Assembly (NCBI GenBank): GCA_009838075.1
Contig: VXSG01000111.1
Span: forward strand, 1 to 64,000
Source of the DNA: Boseongicola sp. SB0665_bin_10
GTDB lineage: Bacteria; Pseudomonadota; Alphaproteobacteria; Rhodobacterales; Rhodobacteraceae
Direction of reading: 5' to 3'
Length of the DNA stretch: 64,000 nt
Under the pieces are notes generated by a model. The model worked only from the letters and a program-made list of their open reading frames with translations. It searched no databases and was not told the origin of the DNA. This document shows, piece by piece, positions 37,346 through 46,432 of this stretch (positions are counted from its first letter, which is position 1; each line of letters starts with the position of its first letter). The position numbers were made by a program, and so were the translations under genes.

Positions 37346-37639
37346 ATGAAGAAGGTTGAACATGCACGCGACACGCTCCCGCCCTTAACGGAAGCGCAAA
37401 GGGGCAGTCTCAAGCTGCTGGCAGAGATGCGGGACGACGAAATCAAGGCCGATGACATCCTTGAACTGACAAAGGGACAGTTGGCCGAGATGAAGACGGG
37501 CGCGTTTTACAGGCCCGTCAAGAAGCAGATCACGACCCGCTTGGATGCGGATGTGCTGGCGTGGCTCAAGTCAGGTGGAAAGGGCTATCAGTCACGCATG
37601 AATGCCATCCTCCGGCAGGCGACGCAGAACGCGAAATGA
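37346..37639 (+). CDS. brnA: BrnA antitoxin
   Basis: A 97-residue ribbon-helix-helix antitoxin with the BrnA C-terminal pattern QITTRLDADVLAWLKSGGKG followed by YQSRMNAILRQ (residues about 62-92). It neutralises BrnT and represses the operon. AAAGGA precedes the ATG. The gene looks intact even though its toxin partner carries a stop codon. Confidence 0.9.
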   Translation: MKKVEHARDTLPPLTEAQRGSLKLLAEMRDDEIKADDILELTKGQLAEMKTGAFYRPVKKQITTRLDADVLAWLKSGGKGYQSRMNAILRQATQNAK

Positions 37640-37855
37640 ACTGCACGACTCGTCCACCGGCACGCCATCGACACCCGTTTCGCGCCTGGTCGGGGACTCC
37701 GAACCTGCGACCAGCTCGCGCAGGGGTCGCGGCGATGACCGGCACGGGCCCCTCATCGGGCAGGCCGCTCATGCTTCGTGCGCTCTCGAATGCAGCATTA
37801 GCCACTGCAACGCTGGCGTGCCGAGCACCAGCCAAATGCCAGGCGGATGCGCACG

Positions 37856-39373
37856 TCAAAAGTGGATCCTGTACTCCTCGCGAACCCTAAGGTCCAACTC
37901 GTCAGGGACCTGAATCCTCGCTTCTGACAGGATCCTCTCGATTCTTGCACGGGCCTCGGACAGAATCTCCGGCTTTTGCGCCTCGTCCCACTCCTTGGGA
38001 CTCATGCGGTTGCCAAGCACGGGGTAGGTGTATTCCGTCTGCATCATGCGCAACGTCTGGTCACTGCCCAGGTAGTGACCCGGCCCGCCAAGGCAAACCT
38101 CGCGCATGGTCTCAAGCGAAACCGTGTCCTCGTCCACCTCTATCCCCCGGACGCAACGCAACGCCTGTCCAATGACGTCGTCGTCAAGAACAAGGCTCTC
38201 GAAGCAGAAGCCAAGGAGCGAAGCCTGCATGCCCGCCGACTCGTAGACCATGTTCAGTCCCGCGAGCCCCGCCAGCACGGCGCTGATCCCCTGCTCCCAT
38301 CCCGTCTGGATGTCCGGGAGCTTGGAGTCCGCCATGCCGGCGGCCGCGCCGCCAGGCAGTCCGTAGAAGCGGTGCATCTGCGCGCAGCCGGCCGTGAGCA
38401 ACGCCTGCTCGGCCGAGCCTCCGGACATTGCGCCCGTGCGAAGGTCCGACACGAAGGGCCATGTCCCGAACACCGCCGGGTGCCCCTCGATGATCGAGTT
38501 CACGTAGACCACGCCCGCAAGGCATTCGGCAACGGCCTGGACGATCGCCGTTGCTATCGGGGCGGGCGCGGTCGCTCCCGCCTGTCCGGCGGAAAGGAGC
38601 AACACCGGCATTCCGGCGCGTATGCAGCTCTCCATGACCATGCAGCTTTCTTCCGCGAACTTCATCGGCGGAACGACAAAGCAGTTCGAATTCGAAATGA
38701 AGGGCCGGGCACGCCATTCGGATTCGCTGCCGGCCAGCATGTGGATCAGCTCGATGGCGGGACCCACGTTGCCGGGTTCGGAAAACGATGTCCCGATGTG
38801 CTTCCTGGTGCCGGCAACGCAGGCATAGATCGTGTTCAGGTCGAGTTCGAGATTGTCCTCAATGTCGCGGCAGACCATCGGGCGCTGGAAGAAGTGGATG
38901 TTGTCCAGGTTCTGCACGAGGCGAGCCGCGTCGTGGAGGTCCGCCGTTGACGGATCCCGATACTCCTTCGTGAACGGGTCCACGACATGCACCGCGGCCC
39001 CGGCGGTGCCGTAGTGCACACGGCTCTCCTCAAGATGCAGGTCGAATTTCCGATCCCGGCCATGCAGCGTGATGTTGCGCGCCGCCCTTGCCAGCATGTC
39101 CTCCACCAGCGCCCGTGAAAACCGGAGGCGTCCGTCCTCGTCATGCCGCGCGCCCGCTGCCGTCATCGCTTCGATGCCGGAAGCCGGGGCATCTGCAAGG
39201 CCAATCTCTTCCAGGGCGTCAAGAGCCGCCTCGTGAATGCGCTGGACGCCACTCTCGGAAAGCGGCGAATAGCGTCCTCCCTTCATGCCTGGACGCACCG
39301 GTCGCAGTTCCTCCGCCAGCGGTGCCGCACGGAGGGCAACGCGTGCGGCGCGTCCTCCCGAACGGCGGCTCAC
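37856..39373 (-). CDS. Trimethylamine methyltransferase (MttB) family protein, non-pyrrolysine
   Basis: A protein of about 505 residues of the MttB superfamily (COG5598), which remove a methyl group from quaternary or tertiary amines. Visible blocks are GGRYSPLSESGVQRIHEAAL near residue 30, HYGTAGAAVHVVDP near residue 120, and GLPGGAAAGMADSKLPDIQT near residue 345. There is no in-frame amber codon, so this is not the pyrrolysine TMA enzyme; relatives act on glycine betaine, proline betaine, carnitine or related compounds. No corrinoid protein is encoded nearby. Last gene of the demethylation operon. GTG at 39373 has GAGGTG at 7 nt; a GTG at 39394 is an alternative start. Confidence 0.85.
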   Translation of the reverse strand: MSRRSGGRAARVALRAAPLAEELRPVRPGMKGGRYSPLSESGVQRIHEAALDALEEIGLADAPASGIEAMTAAGARHDEDGRLRFSRALVEDMLARAARNITLHGRDRKFDLHLEESRVHYGTAGAAVHVVDPFTKEYRDPSTADLHDAARLVQNLDNIHFFQRPMVCRDIEDNLELDLNTIYACVAGTRKHIGTSFSEPGNVGPAIELIHMLAGSESEWRARPFISNSNCFVVPPMKFAEESCMVMESCIRAGMPVLLLSAGQAGATAPAPIATAIVQAVAECLAGVVYVNSIIEGHPAVFGTWPFVSDLRTGAMSGGSAEQALLTAGCAQMHRFYGLPGGAAAGMADSKLPDIQTGWEQGISAVLAGLAGLNMVYESAGMQASLLGFCFESLVLDDDVIGQALRCVRGIEVDEDTVSLETMREVCLGGPGHYLGSDQTLRMMQTEYTYPVLGNRMSPKEWDEAQKPEILSEARARIERILSEARIQVPDELDLRVREEYRIHF

Positions 39374-39421
39374 GGCTGCACCTCGTGCTTCCACATCCGG
39401 ACTTGCTTCGTGCGTGCCATC

Positions 39422-41869
39422 TCAGGTCCTCACCCTTGCCGCCCTTGGATCATACATCGGAGCGAGACTGGCCGCCGCCCTGACGCGATTTCCGGCAATC
39501 TCGATCTCGTAGCTCGAGGCCAGCACCTCTTCGGCGCTCTCGCCCTCGCACGGCACGTAACCCATGCCGATCGCGCCGCCCAGCGCATGTCCGTAGTTGG
39601 CCGAGGTCACGATGCCCACGATCTCGCCGTCTCGAACCAACGGCTCGTTGTGAAACAGCATCGGTTCTGGTTCCCCAAGCTTGAACTGCAAGAGGCGACG
39701 CCTGAGGCCCTCCGCTCTCTTCCTGAGCACGGCGTCGCGGCCAACGAACGCATCCTTGGCACCGGTCTTGACCGCGAAGCCCAGCCCGGCCTCCAGCACG
39801 TGATCCTCGTCGGTGATGTCGTGGCCAAAGTGACGGAAAGCCTTCTCGATGCGGCAAGAGTCCATCGCGTGAAGGCCGGCAAGCCTCAGACCGAATTCCT
39901 CTCCGGCATCCAGGAGCGTCTCGAAGACATGGGCGGCCTGGTCGGTCGCGGCATAGATCTCCCAGCCCAGTTCGCCGACATAGGAAATCCGGTGCGCGCG
40001 AACGAGGCCCATTCCAAGCTCGATTTCGCGAGCGGTGCCGAAGGGGAATGCCGCGTTCGAGAAGTCGTCCGGCGAAACCGCCTGCATCACCTCCCGCGAC
40101 CGGGGCCCCATGAGCGGGAACACGGCCTCGGCTGCCGTGACGTCCAGAATGACCGCCGTGTCATCACCCAAGTTTCGACGGAGCCAGGCGAGGTCGCGCT
40201 GCACCGTTGCCGCGGGGACCACCAGGAGGAACGCGGCCTCGCCGAGCCGGGTCACCGTCAGGTCACACTCGATCCCGCCCCGTTCGTTCAGCATCTGGCC
40301 GTAGGTTATCGTGCCGGCCGGACTGCCCAGGTCGCCTGCAAAGACACGCTGAAGAAAGCCCAGCGCTCCCGGACCGTCGACCCGGATCTTGCCGAAGGAG
40401 GACATGTCCAGAAGGCCCACGCCCTCGCGCATGGCCATGTGCTCGTCACGCTGGTTCGGGAACCAGTTCTGGCGGTGCCAGTCATGGCGGTAATCTCGCT
40501 CCTGCCCCTCCACGGCAAACCAGTTGGCGCGCTCCCATCCGGCCGTCTCCCCGAAGACCGCCCCGCGCTCCCTGAGGTGTTCATGGACCGGAGACCGTCG
40601 CACCCCGCGCGCCGTCTCGACCTGCCGGAACGGATAGTGGTCGGAATAGAGAAGACCGAGGGTCTCGGACACACGCGCCCTGAGGTACCGACGGTTGCGC
40701 TGGAACGGTTGGGCGCGTCGGATGTCGACGTCCCAGAGATCGAACGGTGCGCGTCCCTCGTCGATCCACTCCGCCAGCGCCATGCCTGCACCACCCGACG
40801 AGACGATTCCGATCGAATTGTAGCCGGCCGCCACCCAGTACCCGTCAAGGTCGGGAGCCTCCCCAAGGTAGTAGCGGTCGTCCGGGGTGAAGCTTTCGGG
40901 ACCGTTGAAGAACGTGTGAATGCCTGCGTTCTGAAAGAGCGGGACGCGATTCATGGCAAGTTCGAGAATCGGCTCGAAGTGTTCGTAGTCCTCCGGCAGC
41001 GTGTCGAATTCAAAGTCCTCTGGAATGCCGTCCATTCCCCACGGCTTTGCCTCGGGTTCGAAGGCCCCGAGCATCATCTTTCCGGCATCGGCCTTGTAGT
41101 AGGCACATTCGTCCGGCACCCGGAGGACGGGCAGGTGCCCGATGCCGTCGACGGGCTCGGTAATGAGGTAGAAGTGCTCGCAGGCATGAAGCGGCAGCGT
41201 GACCCCCGAGCGCGCCGCAAGCTCCCGCGCCCACATGCCGCCGCAGTTGATGACGACTTCCGCGCTCGTATGGCCCGGTTCGCCGTTTATCTCCCAGTCG
41301 ACGCCCGTCACCTTCCGATCGCATTCGGTCACTGCCGTCACCTTTGCGCCTTCGGTGATCTTCACGCCCCTCATCCGCGCGCCCCGGGCAAGCGCCATCG
41401 CGATGTTGGCCGGATCGCACTGGCCGTCACCCGGAAGATGAACGGCAGCCACCATGTCCTGGACATTGACGTGGGGATAAAGCGCCTTCACCTCTTCGGG
41501 CCCGACCTCGTTTACCTCGATGCCAAAGGCGCGGGCGAGCGATGCCTGGCGCAGGACTTCTTCGCGCCTGTCCTCCGTCAGGGCAACGGTCAGGGATCCG
41601 ACCATCCGCATTCCTGTCGCCACGCCGGTCTCGGCCTCGAGACGCCCGTAGAGATCGGCGGAGTACTTGGCGAGCCGGGTCATGTTCTCGTTGGCCCGCA
41701 ACTGCCCGATCAGCCCGGCTGCGTGCCAGGTCGTGCCGCTGGTCAGCTTCTTGCGTTCCAGGAGCAGAATGTCCGTCCAGCCCCTTTCGGCGAGGTGATA
41801 GGCGACCGAACAGCCGGACACGCCGCCGCCGACGATCACGGCGCGGGCGTGCGCGGGCAACGCGCTCAT
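39422..41869 (-). CDS. FAD/GcvT-type dimethylglycine/sarcosine dehydrogenase-like protein (1 of 3)
   Basis: An 815-residue protein. Residues 1-370 are an FAD-dependent DAO-fold amine dehydrogenase (RAVIVGGGVSGCSVAYHLAE, then SGTTWHAAGLIGQ, the conserved histidine region used for covalent flavin attachment in dimethylglycine dehydrogenase). Residues 375-430 are the FAO_M linker, and about 435-815 the GcvT folate domain with C-terminal barrel (SYVGELGWEIY, then GRDAVLRKRAE). Such enzymes oxidise an N-methyl group and hand the carbon to tetrahydrofolate. It overlaps the small flavin-protein gene by 4 bp. The exact substrate cannot be told. Confidence 0.88.
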   Translation of the reverse strand: MSALPAHARAVIVGGGVSGCSVAYHLAERGWTDILLLERKKLTSGTTWHAAGLIGQLRANENMTRLAKYSADLYGRLEAETGVATGMRMVGSLTVALTEDRREEVLRQASLARAFGIEVNEVGPEEVKALYPHVNVQDMVAAVHLPGDGQCDPANIAMALARGARMRGVKITEGAKVTAVTECDRKVTGVDWEINGEPGHTSAEVVINCGGMWARELAARSGVTLPLHACEHFYLITEPVDGIGHLPVLRVPDECAYYKADAGKMMLGAFEPEAKPWGMDGIPEDFEFDTLPEDYEHFEPILELAMNRVPLFQNAGIHTFFNGPESFTPDDRYYLGEAPDLDGYWVAAGYNSIGIVSSGGAGMALAEWIDEGRAPFDLWDVDIRRAQPFQRNRRYLRARVSETLGLLYSDHYPFRQVETARGVRRSPVHEHLRERGAVFGETAGWERANWFAVEGQERDYRHDWHRQNWFPNQRDEHMAMREGVGLLDMSSFGKIRVDGPGALGFLQRVFAGDLGSPAGTITYGQMLNERGGIECDLTVTRLGEAAFLLVVPAATVQRDLAWLRRNLGDDTAVILDVTAAEAVFPLMGPRSREVMQAVSPDDFSNAAFPFGTAREIELGMGLVRAHRISYVGELGWEIYAATDQAAHVFETLLDAGEEFGLRLAGLHAMDSCRIEKAFRHFGHDITDEDHVLEAGLGFAVKTGAKDAFVGRDAVLRKRAEGLRRRLLQFKLGEPEPMLFHNEPLVRDGEIVGIVTSANYGHALGGAIGMGYVPCEGESAEEVLASSYEIEIAGNRVRAAASLAPMYDPRAARVRT

Positions 41870-42321
41870 GGGTACAGCTCCGCGAACCTGGACTTGTAGA
41901 GCGCGATCATCTCGTCCTCGGAGGCACCATCGTCATATGGCGGGGTCGAAAGGTGGAGCACGCGTTCCGCCCCGATTCGGACAAGATGCGAGATGCGCGA
42001 CGACAGTTCGCTCCACGCTTCCTCCCACATCGGGTAGAGCTCCGCGAATGACGGGTCCCGTCTGCCGACAATCGTGGCCGGCCCGAAAACACGCACACCC
42101 TTGCGGCGAAACGGGTCGACAAACACGACCTCGGCAGACGGCGCGTGGGTGAGGTTCCGGCGCGTTCCCGGCGAGCGTATGTCTCCGTACGCGATCGCGT
42201 CGCCGCCAAGGGCGAGGAACGTGCCCTTCGGCGACGCCGCCGGCTCGCCGTCCGGCGTCACGGTGGCAACGACGCCCAACGGGAAATCCCGGATGATGCG
42301 CCGCGCTTCGGCGTCAAGCAT
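41866..42321 (-). CDS. Pyridoxamine 5'-phosphate oxidase-like flavin-binding protein
   Basis: A 151-residue split-barrel flavin-binding protein. LGVVATVTPDGEPAASPKGT near residue 16 and AIAYGDIRSPGTRRNL near residue 45 are typical of the PNPOx-like family of FMN proteins. The start follows a GGAGGG site. Overlap with the dehydrogenase downstream (ATGA) and its place between two amine dehydrogenases suggest a redox partner or an accessory oxidase in the same pathway; this is inference from context. Confidence 0.8.
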   Translation of the reverse strand: MLDAEARRIIRDFPLGVVATVTPDGEPAASPKGTFLALGGDAIAYGDIRSPGTRRNLTHAPSAEVVFVDPFRRKGVRVFGPATIVGRRDPSFAELYPMWEEAWSELSSRISHLVRIGAERVLHLSTPPYDDGASEDEMIALYKSRFAELYP

Positions 42322-42450
42322 GCTCGGCCCTCCCCGACAAGCCGCCCGCTGCAGGACCGCCGCGACCTGCCCACAACGGTTTCGCGTTGGGAAGGTCCAT
42401 GGCTCCGAACGGGCCGCTGGACTTGGCACTCCGCCTCGTTGCATCCCGCG

Positions 42451-44901
42451 TCATGCCCGAAGCCTTTCGTTTTCCGGATCCCAGAGCGGAGCGTCGGGCT
42501 GCACCGTGGCCTTGCGGCGCTCCCCGTAGATGTCGACCTCGATCTCCTTGCCTGGAACGGCAAGATCGGATCGCAGCATGCCGAGTGCAAGGGAAGCATT
42601 GACGCGGTAGCCCCACCCGCCCGAGGTGGTTTCGCCAACGACCTTGTCATCGTGCCAAAGCGTCGACATGTACGGCGCGTCCGCATCTCCGGCGTCCACG
42701 GTCAGCGTGACGAAGCGCTTCGTGACGCCCGTCCGCTTCTGTTCCAGCAGCGCCGCCTTCCCCGGAAAATCCGTGTTCTTGTCGAACCTGATGAAGCGGT
42801 CGAGCCCGCCTTCCAGCAGGCTGTAGTCCGAGGAAAGGTCACCCTTCCAAGCGCGGTAGCCCTTTTCAAGGCGCAGCGAGTTGAGCGCCCACATTCCGAA
42901 GGGCTTCGCGCCCGCCTCCGTCAGGGCGTCCCAAATGTCCGGAGAGTCCTCGAACCGGCAATGGATTTCCCAGCCGAGCTCGCCGGCGAAGGAAACGCGG
43001 GCCAGCGAGCACTCCTTGCCCGCAATGCTGCCGTCAAGACTGATCGACAGCCACCCGGCATCGAGATCGTGGCCGTCATTGACGCTGCCGAGGATCTCGC
43101 GCGATGCCGGACCGGTCACCAGGAGGCACTCGAACTCCTTCGTGTGATTAGTCACGCTGATGCCGTCCGGCGCTTTGCGGGACAGAAGTTCGCCGTCATG
43201 CCACTCGGCGGTCGCGGCAGTGATCAGGCGCACCTCGCTGTCGCCGTGCACCGACACCGACATCTCGGTGACGATGCGCCCCCTGTCATCCGCGAAATAG
43301 GCAAGACTGATCCGGCCCTCGCCCGGCAGCCGCGACGCCGTCAGGCTGTCGACATAGGCCCGGGCGCCGGCACCCTGCACCTTGAACCGCGAGAAGCCCG
43401 AGATGGCCAGCACGCCGCAATGATCGCGCACGGCCTCGCACTCCTCGCGAATGCGCCGTTCCCACGGCCCCGACCGGTTCCAGGTCTGGGTCGCGTCATG
43501 GCCCGTGTCGTCATCGGGACGGGCAAAGTAGTTCGCGCGTTCCCAGCCGTTATAGGCCCCGAAGACCGCGCCGGCCCGTTCCAGCCGGTCGTGCAGCGCG
43601 GACCGCTTCCGGTCACGGCCCGCAGGCCAATCATGCCAGGGGAAATGCATCGCGTACTCGTGGCCATAGACCTCCATGCCCTTCTCGACGCAGAACTCGC
43701 GATCCGTGTAGTCGGTGTATCGCCGGGGATCGCAGGACCACATGTCCCATTCGGTCTGACCTTCGGTCATCCATTCGGCGAGCACCTTGCCGGCGCCTCC
43801 GGCCTGCGCGATGCCGAACGTGAAGACGCAGGCCTCGAACGCGTTCGGCACCCCGGGCATCGGGCCGATCAACGGATTTCCGTCTGGGGCGTAGGGAATG
43901 GGCCCGTTGATCACCTTCGCGATGCCGGACATGCCAAGCTGCGGCACACGGGCCATGGCATCCTCGATGTAGGCCTCGAGCCGGTCGAGATCGTCCGGGT
44001 AGAGCTGGAAACTGAAGTCCTCCGGCATCGGATCGTCCGGCGCGACCCAATGCGCCCGGCAGTTCCTTTCGTACGGCCCAAGGTTGAAGCCGTTCTTTTC
44101 CTGCCGGAGGTAGTAGGAGACGTCGACATCGCGCATCAATGGCAGCTTGCGGCCACTTTCCCGTGTCCAGGCCGCGACTTCGGGGATCTCTTCGGACAGG
44201 AGGTACTGGTGGCTCATCACCATCATCGGCACCGTCCGTCCTCCGAAGGGCACGAACCACTCGCCGACCCGTTGCGCGTAGTATCCTGCAGCATTGACGA
44301 CGCATTCGCAGCGGATTTCGCCCTTCCCGGTCTGAACGATCCACTCGCCGTTCTCGCGGCCGATTCCGGTTGCAGGCGTGAAACGCAGGACCTGCGCACC
44401 CATGTCGCGTGCGCCTGTCGCGAGCGCCTGCGTCAGTTGCGCGGGATCGATGTCGCCATCCGTCGGGTCGTAGAGAACGCCTTGCAGGTCATGGGTCTCC
44501 ATGAAGGGATACATGGACTTCGCCTCGTCCGGCGAGAGAATCTGGATGTCGATCCCCTGGTAGCGTCCCATTCCGCAGGCCCGGTGAAACTCCTGCATCC
44601 GCTCCCTGGAATGGGCCAGCCGGATCGAGCCGGTGACATGATAGTTCATGGGGTATCCGACGGCGTCGCCCAGGCCTCGATAGAGTTCGGTCGAATAGCG
44701 CTGCATGTTCATGATCGACCATGATGTCGAAAAGGTCGGCACGTTGCCCGCCGCATGCCATGTCGATCCGGCCGTCAACTCGTTCTTTTCCAGCAGCACG
44801 CAATCGGTCCATCCCGCCTTCGCAAGGTGATACAGTGCAGACGCCCCTACTGCACCTCCGCCGATGATGACTGCACGGGCTGTTGTCGGAAGTTCGGCCA
44901 T
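42451..44901 (-). CDS. FAD/GcvT-type dimethylglycine/sarcosine dehydrogenase-like protein (2 of 3)
   Basis: An 816-residue two-domain demethylating dehydrogenase like its neighbour, but clearly diverged. FAD motif RAVIIGGGAVGASALYHLAK at residue 9, AGSTWHAAGNVPTFSTSW near residue 44, FAO_M region near residue 375-430 and GcvT domain with SFAGELGWEIHCRFED near residue 640. It lies 10 nt after the XRE-cupin regulator and 129 nt before the flavin-protein gene. Different active-site loops between the copies suggest successive removal of methyl groups from related substrates. Confidence 0.88.
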   Translation of the reverse strand: MAELPTTARAVIIGGGAVGASALYHLAKAGWTDCVLLEKNELTAGSTWHAAGNVPTFSTSWSIMNMQRYSTELYRGLGDAVGYPMNYHVTGSIRLAHSRERMQEFHRACGMGRYQGIDIQILSPDEAKSMYPFMETHDLQGVLYDPTDGDIDPAQLTQALATGARDMGAQVLRFTPATGIGRENGEWIVQTGKGEIRCECVVNAAGYYAQRVGEWFVPFGGRTVPMMVMSHQYLLSEEIPEVAAWTRESGRKLPLMRDVDVSYYLRQEKNGFNLGPYERNCRAHWVAPDDPMPEDFSFQLYPDDLDRLEAYIEDAMARVPQLGMSGIAKVINGPIPYAPDGNPLIGPMPGVPNAFEACVFTFGIAQAGGAGKVLAEWMTEGQTEWDMWSCDPRRYTDYTDREFCVEKGMEVYGHEYAMHFPWHDWPAGRDRKRSALHDRLERAGAVFGAYNGWERANYFARPDDDTGHDATQTWNRSGPWERRIREECEAVRDHCGVLAISGFSRFKVQGAGARAYVDSLTASRLPGEGRISLAYFADDRGRIVTEMSVSVHGDSEVRLITAATAEWHDGELLSRKAPDGISVTNHTKEFECLLVTGPASREILGSVNDGHDLDAGWLSISLDGSIAGKECSLARVSFAGELGWEIHCRFEDSPDIWDALTEAGAKPFGMWALNSLRLEKGYRAWKGDLSSDYSLLEGGLDRFIRFDKNTDFPGKAALLEQKRTGVTKRFVTLTVDAGDADAPYMSTLWHDDKVVGETTSGGWGYRVNASLALGMLRSDLAVPGKEIEVDIYGERRKATVQPDAPLWDPENERLRA

Positions 44902-44911
44902 GGGCGGGTCC

Positions 44912-45478
44912 TCAGTATACGGGCGGCGCGATCACCCAGATCGCGATGCAGGGTTCGGATGTGCGGTTGGCCCAGCGGAAGGGCTCGCCACGAATGCGGA
45001 AACTGTCGCCGGGTTCCAGGGCAAAGCTCTGGCGGTCGATGGTCAATTCGAGACGACCCGAAACGATGTAGCCCACCTCCTGGGTCGGACGCACGGTGTC
45101 CTCGGACCGTTCGGCGCCCGGAGCGAAGGTCGAGTGGACCACTTCGAAGTCATCCGTAAGGTCCGGAGACAGGAGTTCCTCGAATAGCCCGCGCACGCGG
45201 TGGCCAAGGGGACGACGGCCGCCCTTGCGGACGATGCGCCCCTCTTCGCGGGGAGCGCCCGGCGACTTGCCGAAGAACGAACGCAACGGCATGTCGAGCG
45301 CGCCGGCCAGCGCGTTCAGTTCTTCCATGGACGGTTCGGAGATGTCGCGCTCGACCTGGCTCAGCCAGCCAATCGAGCGACCGATGCGCTCGCTCACTTC
45401 GGCAAGCGTCAAGCCACGCCGGCGACGCAGGACCCGCAGGTCCTGGCCAAGGCTCTCGGACGCGATGGATACGGTCAT
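44912..45478 (-). CDS. XRE-family HTH regulator with C-terminal cupin
   Basis: A 188-residue regulator. Residues 10-65 are a lambda-type helix-turn-helix (DLRVLRRRRGLTLAEVSERI, then SIGWLSQVERDISEPS), residues 105-188 a cupin barrel with PTQEVGYIVSGRLELTID and LEPGDSFRIRGEPFRWAN. Members of this PuuR-like class sense small amines or amino acids and usually control the adjacent catabolic genes. Being first in the operon it probably regulates itself and the five-gene demethylation operon. Confidence 0.9.
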   Translation of the reverse strand: MTVSIASESLGQDLRVLRRRRGLTLAEVSERIGRSIGWLSQVERDISEPSMEELNALAGALDMPLRSFFGKSPGAPREEGRIVRKGGRRPLGHRVRGLFEELLSPDLTDDFEVVHSTFAPGAERSEDTVRPTQEVGYIVSGRLELTIDRQSFALEPGDSFRIRGEPFRWANRTSEPCIAIWVIAPPVY

Positions 45479-46008
45479 TTTTGCCTCGCCGTGACACCAC
45501 GTTGCGATTTCCGCGCAGATGCCATGAAAAAGTCAACAAGTTTTTCACAAGCCATGGACAATCAATCCGGGAAATTGCGGGATGAACGCGTGTCCGGTGT
45601 CTTTGGATTGCCTCGATCAGATTGAAACGGAATTTCCCGCACTCTTCCAGTTTCCTGAAAACATGGGCACATTCCGGGCCGACTCCGGAATCTGTGCAGT
45701 CCTTGCATGCCCGCAGATGCAGTGGAACTTGGCGGGATGGGCGCTTGTTCATTGACCTTGGCCAAGTAGGTCAGGTCGTGCCATTGGACCGTCGCGCATC
45801 CTCCGCTGCCCTCCGCGCCGCCCTTTCTGTCGAGGTTAAGTTCTGCCTTGGGCGAAAACCGGAATTGGCCGAAGGACCCGGTTTCGCAAAGCACGCTCTG
45901 ACACAGCCCAGACACATGGACTTCCTGGCAGACAGTCAACGGTCCCTCTTGGCCTGAAAGCAAAATTGCCATTGTTTGTGCGCGTTGATTTGAAAGGCTG
46001 TTGCCGTG
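45479..46008. other. Intergenic stretch upstream of the demethylation operon
   Basis: About 530 bases. The first 100 bases should hold the promoter of the minus-strand operon; AT-rich sequence with AAAAAGTCAACAAGTTTTTCACAAG-like character is seen at 45527-45551 (two ACAAG elements 10 bp apart). The remainder has open frames with no recognisable family. Confidence 0.4.
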
Positions 46009-46432
46009 ATGCAGCGACAAGCCGAGTACGACCCACTCGAAGCACATTTGAAGTCTGTAGGGTTTGAGCGGATCAGGATGACCCTTGACGAGGTCGCGCA
46101 GGCAATCGGATCCAGCTTGCCTGATTCAGCACGGAAGCACCAGGGCCTGGTGGAGCAACAATCCATCTAACAGTGTCATTGCCAACGCCTGGCTTGCGGC
46201 GGGTTACAGGACCGAAGGCGTCAGCATCGAGCACGAGTTTCTTACTTTCCGCAAGAGCGCGTCCGTCATGCGACCAGTTCGCTCCAAACCCGAAAGCAAC
46301 GTGGCAAAGGCGCATCCCGTTTTTGCCTGCATGAGCGGAACGGCGACCAATTCAACTGGCACAGATCTCACCGAGCCCAGCTTGCCGGAGCAGGAGGCCA
46401 TGACAATAGGTCAAGGCATCTGTCATGAGTGA
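46009..46432 (+). pseudogene. Frameshifted DUF7662-like / antitoxin gene
   Basis: From ATG 46009 one frame reads YDPLEAHLKSVG, FERIRMTLDEVAQAIGSSLP and DSARKH, a pattern like the small DUF7662 domain. It then leaves the family and stops at 46168-46170. Removing one G from the GGG at 46143-46145 restores the rest: AWWSNNPSNSVIANAW, LAAGYRTEGVSIEHEFLTF, then HPVFACMSGT and GTDLTEP, which resembles the toxin-binding tail of antitoxins paired with PIN toxins. The restored frame ends at 46432, overlapping the PIN gene by 8 bp. Either a real frameshift mutation or a sequencing error. Confidence 0.6.

Noticed and set aside
37856..39394. Possible pyrrolysine-containing trimethylamine methyltransferase
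   Set aside because: The frame is continuous with no in-frame TAG, and no pyl genes are seen in the window.
39143..41899. A 918-codon open frame on the plus strand
   Set aside because: Antisense to the MttB-family gene start and the first FAD/GcvT dehydrogenase; composition is arginine- and histidine-rich without domains.
42145..44724. An 859-codon open frame on the plus strand
   Set aside because: It runs antisense through the second FAD/GcvT dehydrogenase, has no family pattern and results from high GC third positions in the real gene.
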